This document shows, one piece after another, positions 46,498 to 59,400 of a DNA stretch of 64,000 nt. The stretch is from contig NC_092576.1 of assembly GCF_037975245.1 (NCBI RefSeq), positions 11,957,111 to 12,021,110 of the forward strand, given 5' to 3'. The DNA comes from Apostichopus japonicus. Its lineage: Eukaryota; Echinodermata; Holothuroidea; Aspidochirotida; Stichopodidae. The notes below the pieces were generated by a model that did no database searches, was not told where the DNA came from, and worked only from the letters and a program-made list of their open reading frames with translations. How positions within the stretch are numbered: the first letter of the stretch is position 1; the number at the start of each line of letters is the position of its first letter. Position numbers and translations under genes: made by a program.

Positions 46498-48880
46498 TCA
46501 GACGGTAAGGTCAAACCACAGCCGAGCTAGTCTAGCTATTCATTGATGGAGGGAGTTGTTACAACTCTCTGATTATCATCATTCATCAATAACGTTTTAT
46601 GTAAGTTGATCCAGGATTTATGATGCGATGGTGACTATGAGAGACAAATAGATACCGTCATCACAACTGCTCCTCCCCAGCCCCTTTCATTACTCCATAT
46701 ATTAAGCGCTATATATAGGACTGGCATTAATGTAGTGACAGGCAAAGTGCACGGGAGATGTCTGAATCACCAGGTGATTACTGAAAAATTACTTGTTGAG
46801 GGTTAGTCATTCATAATAGCCAACTATAGCTTCTTCGACCTCTCGCTAGATTGATACTGCATAAAACGATGAAAATATCCAGTTGTATGATCATTCAGAA
46901 ACTGCCGTGAAGCTCAGTGAAAATTGTGAGCGTGGGGGAAGAAACAGGCTTCTTCCGGACTTTTCAGCTTTTAAAAGTGCCCCCACCTCCATTTCGCGTT
47001 AGTAAATAATTCTGAGAGTGACGCAACTGACTATTGCTCTTTCCATTGTAACGGTTGAATATAACATCATTGGATGCGAGTGGTAGATTAAACACAAAAG
47101 AAAAAGAGATTGTAGGCGAAAACATCGGTATACTATACAATATTGTATAGTTATGGTTAAAGTTAAAGTTCAGTAGCTCTTTTCAAAGGAGACGGTTAGG
47201 AGAGGGAAAACTGGAAGATGGAAAGGAAACTGCATGAGACTATAGGGTGCACGAAGGAAGGGAGAGGGGCCGAGGGGGGCGGGGTCATATGAATCAATCA
47301 TCGCAAATGTTTTGATACACGTCTCTGGTATTCAAAGTGGGCTTCGTGAGCATGTCTCGGGTGGCTAAACAAATTTGAAGGTTCGCTTAGAACTTCGGAA
47401 GAAAACTGAAATTGTCAAAATAAAGTGAAAAAAGAGTCTTCAACATAACTTAGTTCAAAAGTTGTAAAAAATATCAAATCATTTTTCAACTATGCCTCGT
47501 TATTGATCATATACACCTTTCTGAAAGCCTGGGGGATACATCCTTAACGGAATACATTCCACAAGGCCACAACGGTGTTGGGTTGGGGGGGGGGGGGGTG
47601 GTATCGCTAAGATGAAATTGATGGTCAGGTGAGCAAACTAGTAAGAACAACAGGTCGCAGCATTATTGCAGATTTAATAGAGGGTGCTATATACGAAATG
47701 TCACACACACGTACAAAATCATATTGGGAGTTCTTTTTGACGATTGTTTTATATTAATGTGAATGGTACTGGTGTGGAAGGGGTGGGGGGGTGGAAGGGG
47801 TGGGGGGGGGTTAACGGCTTCCTGTTGGACTGAATACGTCCGCTTTAAAAATTGGCTCCCAAGGCCTCATCACAAATGCACAGTAAGCCGCCATTGATTA
47901 CGTAATTCGCTTGAAATTTCATATTGATGACGTCAGAGAGGAACTAGTCTCATTATTTTATGTCAGCTATTCCAGTCTGAATTCATCAGTGGATGAAAAA
48001 AACTGAACAAAAAAAAGCAAATAAACAAACAAAATAATTTCACATCAGCTTAATATATTCCAATCTTTGGCACAACAGAAACTAAAAGTCCCATATTTAG
48101 TTTGAAAATCCCGACATTTGTAAGTACCATTTAGATATTGATAACAGTTTTACTGACATTTTATATGATATACACCTATACTATAACAGTGGCAGCATTT
48201 CACAACAAGAATGTTTCCTTACTGACTTGGAAGTTTGGCAGCGTTTTCCGTATTCTATACACATTCACAAGTATTATGTTGGTGCCACCTCACTGAGAAA
48301 GGTTACATAATTGCACACTCCAATGGCCATCTTCGGTACAACCTATATTGATGTATAAAATCACAACACAAAGTTCTGCGTAGCACTGGAAAACGATTAA
48401 AAAACCGATAAAGAGTTCACAAAATGATTCGGATTAATCAAATGATTCACACAATGAATGTGATTGTGAAGTTAACACCATTGTGTGAGTTCACACAATG
48501 AATTCTTATCGTTCTTATTTTAGTTTTATTCTACTTTTGCTTTTGTTATTTCAGGGCCTCGGGGGAGATTAGCTTTACGCTAACCAAGTTTACCCTTTAA
48601 TGTTAAATAAATCATAAATAAAAACAGTAAATTAGGAAATCACGACGTTTAATAGTGAAGCTGATACAACACAAAACTAGTAAAAACGTACATAGGAAGT
48701 AATATGCTTCAATGAACACACACTGGGAAAATCAGGAAAAAAATGGAAAAGTGGAAAAGGACACAGGCGTGACTGAAACATGATATAATCTCTTTGAAAT
48801 ATCTAATATATATATATTTGTTGTGCTATGCTAGTTATCGGTGTTGTGTTCCCCTTTGTCATTTTTAATAACTAGGGAGG
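46498..48880. other. Intergenic, unique AT-rich sequence
   Basis: No gene was recognised. It holds a long G run at 47,585-47,600, a GGGGTGG-rich stretch near 47,780-47,810, one more TGACGTCA at 47,928-47,935, and scattered short A/T tracts. Confidence 0.5.
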
Positions 48881-48884
48881 ATAA

Positions 48885-48932
<48 letters not shown>

Positions 48933-49080
48933 CTATATATATATATATATATATATATGTATAAATATATACATATATATATATATATTTATTTATATAT
49001 ATATATATATATAGATATAGATAGATATATATATATATATATATATATATAGATATTTATATAGATATATCTATATATAC
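48881..49080. repeat. (TA)n microsatellite
   Basis: Nearly pure TA with interruptions (GGCTATA, TATTTATTTA, GATATAGATAG). Likely unstable, and able to unpair or form cruciforms. Confidence 0.97.
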
Positions 49081-50964
49081 CAAAGTAAACATTAACGAAG
49101 TTTATCCACATTTAAATAAAGAAAATAAAAATAATAAGCAGGTATGTGACTGGTGTAGTTATAAACCATTTACTGAACCTTAGACTGACCATGTTATGAT
49201 TAAAGTCAACCACATTTCTATGTGTAAAAAAAGGAAAAAGTGAATGCAAATGTTATACAAATGTTCACCCTAAGGTTTTTTTTCCTCAACTGAATGCCGG
49301 CACGAACCAGGATCGGGGGAGGGAAGGTGGAGGATACGGAGAGAGGGGGTTTATGTTCCTTTCTCTTTAAAATCCTCTATCTGGCCCTGGGATTTGACTT
49401 GATTTGGCTTGAGAGCTGAACCCTATATGGATTCAATCAACTTAACCAGGTTCAAGGTACGCCTAAATCTTGTCACTGAAAAACACAAGATACATTGATC
49501 AACAGCAAAATAAAATTGATGTCATCCAATACAAACTATGCACCTCCAAGAAACCAGTTGATTTAAGTTCAATATAATATCTATTTAACGTAGGATAAAT
49601 TGAGTAAAGCCCAAGGTATATTGATCAACTTTAAATATAACTGATGAACCAATACAAACAACGCACTTCAATGATACTAGTTGATTTGAGTTAGATATTA
49701 TACTAATTAAACCCAGGATAAATTGATCAACTTCAAAATATATTGATCAACTGCAAAATCTATTGATGATACCCAAATTGCATTGATCAAAAATTCCCAC
49801 CACAAATTTGAACGGTGACAGTGAGATAACATTCATTTAACCCAAGATATATAAATATATATAAATATATTGATTAATCACAAAGATATATTTGATCATT
49901 GCCCAAGATAAAAATGATAAATGTTGATACCAATGGAGTAAATTCAACAGATCTACAAACCAAGGAAAACAAAGATATTGATCAAACACAGAAACAAACA
50001 TCAATTGATAAAACTATTGTGAGCAAAAATAATTGGCAAGTAAAATGGAAAAATACTCTACAATCGATATATTTAAAAAAAAAATCTGGGTTAAAGCAGT
50101 GAAATGCTCAGCATGCATTAATGACCAGCGGCACAATGCCCGACTCATCCAGACCCCACTCCAGTCTACCATAGGAACGTTGAAACATTGTGGATGGTCG
50201 GGCAGCGTGCATATTCTTTTAGACTTACGACTGATCGTAACTTTGCCCATTTTTAGGTCAATGTGTTGGCTTCGGTAGAGAAAACTGAACGTGAAGCGTG
50301 TTCCCGACTGGTAGAGGGCAGCCTTCGTCCTTTAATCACACGCACACTGCCTGACTGACTCATCCATGATTTTCCATCTTACCATGGTCTGGTTGATTCT
50401 GGTCATGTTCAGTTGCAAAGTGTGCAGTGCCCCTTTAATTTTACTCGACCAAAGAAATGAGAATCAAACCGAAAAATGTTGTGGGTTGAGTTATAGATTC
50501 ATCTTAAATGTTACTATTTGCAAGTCAAATTGGCCAACTGGTAGCTTGTTGACCCCCCCCCCACCCCCCAAGAAAAAAAAAACAATGGATGACTGATAAA
50601 CTCAAAATCTTAATATTTTTGTAGCTACACAGATTAATTACAACTATACAGTTACGGTACAGCATCAACAATCAAGTTATTTTTTATTATTATTCTGTGT
50701 TTCATTATCATAGTTTCATACTTAAATAGTTTCATTCTCTGTATTGTCAATATGGAGGACAATATTTTAATAAATACAAATAAAGAAATAATATAATTAT
50801 TCAATAATAATTGACAAATGATTTTGACTTAGCCAATAATAGAGCAGATAGAATAAGGAACATGCACGATGACTTCTCATCAGATGTAAAGATAAAAGTT
50901 CAACGTTTACAGACTTTCATCAAGGCCATGACCTATTGACACGGGCCTATAAAACAACCAGTGT
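49081..50964. other. Intergenic sequence with diffuse TTGATCAA-containing repeats
   Basis: No gene. Between 49,480 and 50,000 words such as ATTGATCAAC and ATTGATCAA recur every 30-60 bases, suggesting an old degenerated minisatellite. A C run at 50,552-50,568 breaks an otherwise AT-rich stretch. Confidence 0.45.
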
Positions 50965-51240
50965 GACTTCCTGGTCATCGATAACCTGTCACACCCACAC
51001 ACACCCCAAGTGGGCCCAATTCAAACAGTCGCTCTCCCAGGACAGTGCCTCTGCACATTGCTGTACGCTAGGGGGCTTTCAATAAAGTAGAGCCATAAAC
51101 CGGCGCTCGCAACTCTATATTTTCGAGTTACCTCACAAGATCCAGATTTGTACGCCTTGGTGAGGAGAGGTAAAATGGAGATGATATTTCTCGCCCAAGG
51201 ACACCGTGTAAATGATCTGGCCAGGACCCTTGAACTTTTT
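50965..51240 (-). mobile_element. SINE copy 2, 5'-truncated
   Basis: Same body as the SINE at 33,506 (GATCTGGCCAGG, then CTTGGGCGAGAAATATC, GAGGTAACTCGAAAATAT and GTGTGACAGGTTATCGATG on the minus strand). The tRNA-like head is cut off near the B-box. Divergent from copy 1. Confidence 0.75.
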
Positions 51241-51282
51241 TGTTTTACAAACTAATTTCAACACAACAACTTTTCTTGCATC

Positions 51283-51370
51283 TCAATTGTATTATCAATT
51301 GTATTATCAATTGTATTATCAATTGTATTATCAATTGTATTATCAATTGTATTATCAATTGTATTATCAA
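51283..51370 (+). repeat. 12-bp minisatellite CAATTGTATTAT, ~7 copies
   Basis: Exact head-to-tail copies of CAATTGTATTAT. The period of four codons makes a false frame of repeated NCII. Confidence 0.95.
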
Positions 51371-53247
51371 CACTAATAAGTTCTTCACCTCTACAATATA
51401 TTTCTACCTCCTCTGCCTGACCAAAGAGAACTGAAAGACAATATGCAAAAAGTTTAGAGATAGGGTCATATCCTCTACATTGTGCATGTGACTTTGCTGG
51501 GTGTTTCCAAGGGGTTCGTGAATTTTCAACACAACACGTAAAGTAGAGCCTGGATTCTTTTAGAGGCGCGCGAGACTCGGTGAAGGATTTACCGTTCTAG
51601 GACACCAGTGACTTACAAGCGTGGTAAAACATTGTCCAAACAAATAACCACCCCCCCCCCCCCCCGACCACTCCACTCAACCCAGGCATGAGTGAATGGT
51701 AAATTAAGACTTAAACCACTTTCCCTCTGGAAAGGGGAAGTTGGTGTTGCTACAAGTGTTGAGCTGTAAACAACTGAAATTTGATCATGACAAGCTTTTC
51801 ATAGAGTATTTAGAGCATATTTGTAGGACCAAAAACACATTCAAAAGAAAAATCTGAAAAACGGTAAGAAAATTGAAATACTGGCACAATCAAAGACTAA
51901 TTCATTATGAATTTTTTTTAAAGTACTTTGCTCTACTGATCAACAATGCTTATCCCATTCAGGATCATAACGATTAACCGACCTTGTTTGATTTATAAAT
52001 GACTGCTTCGTTAACGGGTAATTTCACCTTGCACATCGAGTTGGTCTTTTTTGCATTCACAAATCAAGGGCAAGATTTGTGCTACAAGGTATGTTGTCTA
52101 AAAGATGTATCAATGTTCTGTTTTCACTGACACCTGAACTGGTTCTTAAAGGATGAACAAATGCAGAAACAATGACCGATTGACCGTATTGATATGTCAA
52201 AGACGGTTAAAATCTGCCCTCGTCAATCTGGGTCATACTGTAGGTCTCACTAACGCCACTTCTTTGTCTTATAGAAATGGCGTTTTTAAACATTCGCAGG
52301 GTCATCGATGAAATTGGCTGGACTACAGAGACTAGCACACACAGACCATTCGGTCATCTCAACAGAAGAAATACACAAAATCCAAAAGATAAAGATATTT
52401 TATCACAAATAACACATTTAAAAATGCACAAGAAATTTGTGGAGGAAATTTGATGTCGTTTGTCAACAATTGTCGTCGTCTGAAATCGTTCGTATGAAGC
52501 ATTAAAGCACATGCTTTCCCTTCTAGAAACTTTTGATTTTACAAAACAAAGTGGAGGAGAATAAGATGACCCCTCCGGGACTCAAGACGCCTTCAAAAAG
52601 GGATCAACTTGGCGTTGAGGTGGTACACCCACTCTCGACCTCACAGAAATTCCCCTCGGTTAAGACCTTGAAGAGCCAGCCCCTTTGTTTATTGATGTGA
52701 ATCTGGTTAGTTTTGGGATTGGGGAAAGTAAAACGCCACTTTATGGCATATACGGGGAAATTGCACACTGAATCTGGGGGGGGGGGGGGCAGTTACATAC
52801 CATTTGAATGAAACGTTACCAGCTACCTCCAATGTTTCTCTCTTTGGTTCCATATCGGTTCTGTTTCTTTGCCAGCCCCAGCAGCAGATATGACAAAGAT
52901 CACGAAGGACAGGAACCCCAAAGTCTTCACCGAAGAGACTGACATATATATATATATATATACACACCTACGGTATTATCTGCGCGGCACTCCAAGCACA
53001 CAGTTTGTGTCCCTGCTCGATCAAACATCCAACATCCGATCCCGGACATTTCAAACTGACCTTTGACGGTCGCCTCCTGGTCGGTCCTTCCTTTTATTCC
53101 AAAAAGACCCGTTCGTCGTTCCATACCGTACTTGAACTAAAATAATAAATATCACGCAATCGAAAATACGGCAGGTATTTTTTTTTTTTTGCAGCGACCG
53201 ATCCGAGAGGCTCCCGTCGAGCCGTTCGTCTGCATCACACTCGCATC
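51371..53247. other. Intergenic sequence downstream of PPP1R2
   Basis: No gene was recognised. C run at 51,650-51,665, G run at 52,778-52,788, TA microsatellite at 52,943-52,961, T run at 53,178-53,190. A candidate AATAAA for PPP1R2 is at 53,093-53,098 on the minus strand. Confidence 0.5.
53093..53098 (-). terminator. Candidate polyadenylation signal for PPP1R2
   Basis: AATAAA on the minus strand about 150 bases after the TGA stop at 53,248. Confidence 0.45.
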
Positions 53248-53414
53248 TCATTTCTCCTGGTCTTCCTGGACTTCCTCGGAGGTAATCTCTCCTCCCTCTC
53301 CCTCCTCGTCGTCCTCGTCATCAAATTCGTCGGCGATGAGTTGTTTCGCTCTCTTCATGAACATGGCTTCGTTGTAGTGTTGCTTCCGTTTACTTTCGAA
53401 TTGTAACTGTTTGG
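53248..53414 (-). CDS. PPP1R2: PPP1R2 exon 4 (HYNE helix and acidic tail)
   Basis: Acceptor TTTGACAG; encodes [37 protein letters not shown] and the end QEDQEK with TGA at 53,250-53,248. Confidence 0.95.
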
Positions 53415-56400
53415 CTGTCAAACAAACAAAAACAAAAAGAAAGGGAGGGAAAGTAGCCTTATTTACAGTACCATTTGGTTTCATGAGGGAAATAGGTTAG
53501 CAATAAAAGGTCTCAACAAGCAAAAGGAGTCACTCCTCACCAAATCAAACTACAAGTTCAATCAACAGATCTATACCTAATGAGATTGATAATGGACATT
53601 TCATGTTAAACTTGTGATTTGCAAATATTAGTGCAACTAACACAGTAAAGTATAGAAGAAGCAGAGATCATAGGTGACGTTGCCAAATTGGAGTCGAGGA
53701 AATCACAGCCTGCTCTCTCGTAAGGTTTTCATTTATCCCGGTCGTAGCGATAGGTTAAAAAACAAGAATCATAGAATGTAGTTAGGTTAATTGTAAAAAT
53801 ATGCTTACCCACCGGTCACAACTACCTCCCACAAACCCCCCCCCTCCATCGTCCCTGCTCCCTCCTTCACCCCAGATGGGATATGGCTGGTAACCGTTCT
53901 ACAGGTGTCTTACCTTTTTCTTCCTCTGTGAGGTTACTTTCATCTTCATCATCGCTCTCCCCTTCTCCTGCACCCTCCTGCTCCCACCACCTCGGCTGTG
54001 CAGCGTCCTTCTCTAACCTAGATCCCAGTGAAGACCACCAAAAAAGAGAAAAACAAATGCTTGATAAGATATTGGGTTTAACAAATTGTTCAAAAGTACT
54101 TCCATTCTTTTGTATTGATTGACTGATTTTTTTTTTTGGGCTTTTCATCATTATCAAAAGTTTTGATAACAATACTAAGTATTACAAAATCCTGTAAAAG
54201 TAACAGATACAGTCAGAATTCAAACCTTGTGTTGGCAGGATTATCATAATTTCTGGTGCTCTTCCAAACTGAGCTATAAAAAATGCTTAATGTTGGGTTT
54301 ACAAATTGATCAAAAGTACTTCCATTCTTTTGGATTGATTGATTGATTGATAATTTTTTTTTTTTTGGAGGGGGGGGGGGGGTTTTCATCATTATCAAAA
54401 GGCTTGATTATAAAACTAAGTACTACAAAATCCTTCAAAAGTAACAGATACAGTCGAAAGTCAAACCCTGTGAAGTCAGGATTATAAGAATTTCTGGTGC
54501 TCTACCAAACTGAGCTAAACAATCCTTACTTAATGGTAAATCCCTGAAATTATCAGGGATCCTGTATCATTTTTGTCAAGTTTCAAATTATCTATAATCA
54601 TAATTATCAGTCTCCAACTGCTGGTTTACCGACTCTTTTTGTGTTAATAGTCCGGCTTACATGAGTTAAAAATTTTGACCCTGGTAAATATCAAGTGACC
54701 TCTGACCTCTATCAAAACCACAGGGCTTCCAGAAAATAAATATCTCAATCATCGTGAAATTTTGTTAAAGTCAAAAGCAATTCAGAGATATAAAGTTGTC
54801 TGAAAGGCCATCAATATTTCTGCCAGGGTTGGCCGGATTTAACCGGGGCGGTTTAAACCGGCCGGTTTAAACCGGTTAAAACCTGGTTTAAACCGGGGGG
54901 TTTTGACCACCTGAAAGTGGTCAAAACTGGTCAAAACAAATTTTGTGCATAAACTGACATTTTTGTCAACCCAATAAGAGATTTTCATCTACCTGTACAT
55001 AGCAAGTATCTAAACCAAGTAGGCCCCTATCAAGCAATATTCAAAGGACACATGTGGAATACAGATACAGTTTTATTAAAGAGTAGGCCTACTGACACAT
55101 ACTGTAACCTATCTAAATTGGAGAACTTTTATTTCTTGAAACTTCCTAAGTACAATTTACAGTCTAAAGTTAAACTGCAATTGAATTTGGAACAACTAAT
55201 TTACTACAGCTCAAAAAAGGCATGTCAGGACTTCTGTTGATTTATCAGTACAGGGCAATTCTGTTAATACAGTAGGTATAAAAAATGAAATTTGGTCAAA
55301 AAGTACAATTGGTGTCGGACGTACAGTACATCTCCAAAAAATGCCAACTTTAAAACATCTGTTTCTCAACACTTGTTCCCAATTGAGCTACTTAACTTGC
55401 ATCATTCAATTAGTGAAAAGATACAACTAATATGTCTGATACTAATTATCAACATGTGAATGACATTTTGCATATTCCCGCTACATTCTTTGGTTGGTGT
55501 TCAAATATTTTCCAAGGGAAAAATGTACGTCCGACACCAACCATATATATAAAGGTGATTTCTTGCAATTGCAACCATGCTGATAATTGTATGCTGTAGT
55601 GCAATACTGAGTGTGCTAACTAATTACACATACACTTCTTAAAACTAAAATTTTCGCACCCAACAGATATCTGAGATTAGTTTTTCTGTTCTTGACAATG
55701 CATTTCGTGCGAGACTGAGTGAGTCCGACATTGAGCACATACGTCATGACACGTGATATCTAGAGTAGTACTGTAGGCCTGGCCTGGTACGGTGTACCTC
55801 ATAAGAACATTAAAGTTGAGGCATAGCCTAGTCAGAACATACATGTGACATCTTCATCAGCTTCACAATTTTGTATATAATTTCATACTGATTCTTGGGA
55901 AGAGAAGCAACCAAATGGGAGAATACCTTAGAACAGATATTATGAACACTCCAATGTTATGCATTATACTTCACACTACCCAAGACCATCTGAAGAACTT
56001 TGTCGGGAGCTTCCGAATTATTTTGAGTTTTGACCGGTTTAAACCTAGTTTTGACCGATTTAAACCAGGTTTAAACTGCTTTGTGGTCAAAACAGGTTTT
56101 GACCGGTCAAAACCCAACCCTGATTTCTGCCAGAAAATAGCTATTAAGCGGTTGTGGGAAAAGGAAAGCTCTATCTCTTTATATCTTTAAATATCTTTAT
56201 ATCTTAAGGACAACATCATGAATCGTTCCTGTTTTTCTTAATTTCTGAACATGTTTCCTCTCCATTTACCCAAAAAAATATTCTGCTCTTTCAAATTTTG
56301 GAAAAATTGCTTTGATGACCATTGGAGGGATTCCCTGATATTTTAATGAAAATCCAATTTATTTTCTAACTTGACCCCCTCTCCCTCCCCCCCAAGAAAA

Positions 56401-59400
56401 AGATGCCTTGTGCCTGTCGATCCTTAATTGAGTTAATTCAAGCCCTGATTTATTTATATCTTACATATTTGTAAGTCAATTACGGCTGGGAACTGCCTAC
56501 CACAAGTCTGGTAACCAAAGAGACAACTCTAGTGTATATCCTAAACTCTGGAGTGCATCTAATTTATTTCTTCAAGGGGTTTAAGATTTTAGTGTATACA
56601 CCCTTCTGTCTCAAGCAAACAAAACATCTGGGATGTTGTGGGTTCTAGATCTGACTGGCTAAACTGAGGTGATTTTTTAACCATACAGGGGTCCCACCGA
56701 ACATGGTCCTCCAAAAAGTAAAACTATTCCACAATGAGCTAACAAATTGTAAAATGGATAGCCACCCCAACATGACTAAATATATAAGCCAGTGGGCTTC
56801 CCAAACGCACTATCATTGGACTGCTGCTTTAGTGTATTTTTTGAAGGATTATTTCTGGTCGTCTCTCAGCCAATCAGCCTCAGGTTTTACTCTTTTTAAC
56901 AAATTTTGGTCGTCCCAAAACTGTAGCAAAATAACAATGAACGACCAATACAGTATAGGTGTACACTGTAGGAGAGATGTGTAGGTTAGGTAAACTTGGT
57001 GAATAGAACACTAGCTTTTCCCCTTCTGGTGGATCATGGGCCTCCAACAATCTTCGTCTTAGACCAGTATTTCCGAACGTGACGGAGTCGGAGGGTTTAG
57101 ATACCAATTAATCATTTTCACCTAATGGAGGTTAGATATTTTTGTTACAATGCAATCTGAATTTTGATGTAAATACGACTAAATTCTTCTTCCGATGGAG
57201 GACCTCCCAAGCTGATCTTGGTTGTCTCAACTTGTCCAAACAGAACTACCATTTCAAAAATTTGCCAGGACTGCCCTGAGGGCCGATACTTTCATGGAAA
57301 CCATTGTAAGTCATCCATTTTGTATGATTTCTGACCTGTCTGCTATATCGGCGAGATTCGGACCGGCAGCTCCTTCCTCCGTATCGCTCTTAGGATCTTC
57401 GTCATCCCTGTCCGGGTCTTGGTATCTGTTGTACGGTGTGTCCGGTTCGTCTATCTTCATGTGTCCGTAATCTTTGCCGGGAGGGTGGTACGTAGCTAAT
57501 ATATTCATCTCATCCCACTTGATGCCATCTCTGGGAAGCAAAGTTTTATGAAAAAGATGGAATGTTTCAGAAACCTCTTCCAAGAAAAGCGTACATCCGT
57601 AAGACTATGGAAACACCGAAACAATACTCTGATCAGTTGTAAACTGTAATGGATCCAGGATTTTATAAAGAAGGGGGTGGAGGTGTGGCCCTGTGATTCT
57701 TGAAGCTGCAAGAGGGGGGGGGGTGCTCTCTGAGGCATATTATTTAGACTATTAATTAGGTGTAGGCTTATATTTTAAGTACTGTAAATTGTAGCGAAAT
57801 AGAAGGTTAAACTTGAGATATGTTTGATTGAATGTGACCAACTACTCCAGGAAGTTGGATCACAGTACTAGGGGATCTGTGATGTCATCTAGACAAGTGC
57901 TCTTTGGAAGCTTTACTTATGCTATTAAAATCTACTTGTTGATTTATCCTTGAAACCTGATTCATTTGGAATGTTTGCATAGCTGTAGTGTCAAAGTTCT
58001 CTGTAGAGAACTTTGACAGCTATGCAAACTTAGGATTTCATCAAAATGCATCTTTCTGTAGAAATATTCTTTTGTTTGTGAATAAATCATTGAGATATTA
58101 TAAAGAAAAACAGACATTTTCAGCTTAAGTGCCATGATGACATCATCCATTCTGCTGTTGCCAGCTATGCATTACAAAATATCAAAATTTAAAAAATTCA
58201 TATCTTCACAATACAAAATGCTATGAGGATGTGGTTTTCACAGTTAGATTCAGCAAATTTTCAGCATTTTTGTTCAGCAATCAACTTATATCAGAATATT
58301 CTTTCGAGTCGTAAATAGCTATAGTGAGGAACATCGAACATGTAGCTTCTTGCATTTTTTTTTTAAACATCAAGTCTATAGACCAAGTTAGCTTTCACGC
58401 ATTCTGATAATCCATTCTGTACTCACTGTCATAATCTCCATTTAAAAGTCACAAATACATACATGTATGTACCTGTTTTCTCTACTGGAAAACAGAAAAA
58501 TTCATTGTCAGTTAGCCAGTATGCTCCTGAATAAATATGGCGACCTGATCACATCAAGAAGTCAGGCAGTTTCATTGGGATTGACTTATGACATTCCACT
58601 TGTGAGACAGGCACCAGTATCAACAGCTTTTATATCTTGCATCCTTATAAATCTAAGTTTTAGTTAGGCCCACCTTTACGAGAGGGGATTCTTGTTAACT
58701 TCAGATGTTGACCCATTTCAAGAATTGGCATCCACATAAGTTGTCTTGTATCAATGAATGGTTCTCTCACTTTTACAACATTTGTCTTAGAATTTTGGCT
58801 CTCCACCTCCTAAAAATAAGACAAAGGTCTAGTACTGTGTGGAACCTAAACTGGTGACATAGCCGTTATCACTAACTACTGAAACACTTAATTAGGCCTA
58901 ACCTATGTTACAAAGACAGGCCTATGATGGACTCGTTTTATAAACTGTAGTGTAGGTTAGGTAACTATAGTGAGAAAATTATGGCTGATATATCTTTGAC
59001 TGGCATGAGTCATGTTTCAACAATTTCATTTGACGGCTGACCAGCAATTGAAAGGTCGAGATTTCGCAAAACTAAGCTCAATAAAACATGCATGCCACTG
59101 TCAGACTGTTCCTGTAGCGCATATATAGCCTATGTCTAACATTGTGGAACTAGATCTACTGTACGTATCGTCTCATGAAAGTCAGTTGTCACAAATCGCA
59201 TACATGCCTGCATTACCAAACGTATACACCTAACACTAGGCTAGGTGTAGCCTGGACAGCATCTGTTAGGCCAACCGTCATTGATGCGTTATTAAGTTTA
59301 TTCTAATAATATATCGACTGTGCAAAACTAATATTCAGAATGTGTAATATCCATACTCTGCCTTCTGTGATGATTCACTGGGCTGCCTTGATAATTTCAG

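Noticed and set aside
54498-54525. Functional tRNA gene on the minus strand
   Set aside because: Only a D-arm-like and weak T-arm-like part are present. The acceptor and anticodon stems do not pair, and the unit is tandemly repeated as a SINE.
58690-58815. Possible extra PPP1R2 exon with AG acceptor and GTAAAG donor
   Set aside because: Its open frame is not in phase with exon 1. Splicing exon 1 directly to 57,530 restores the conserved IKWDEMN context.
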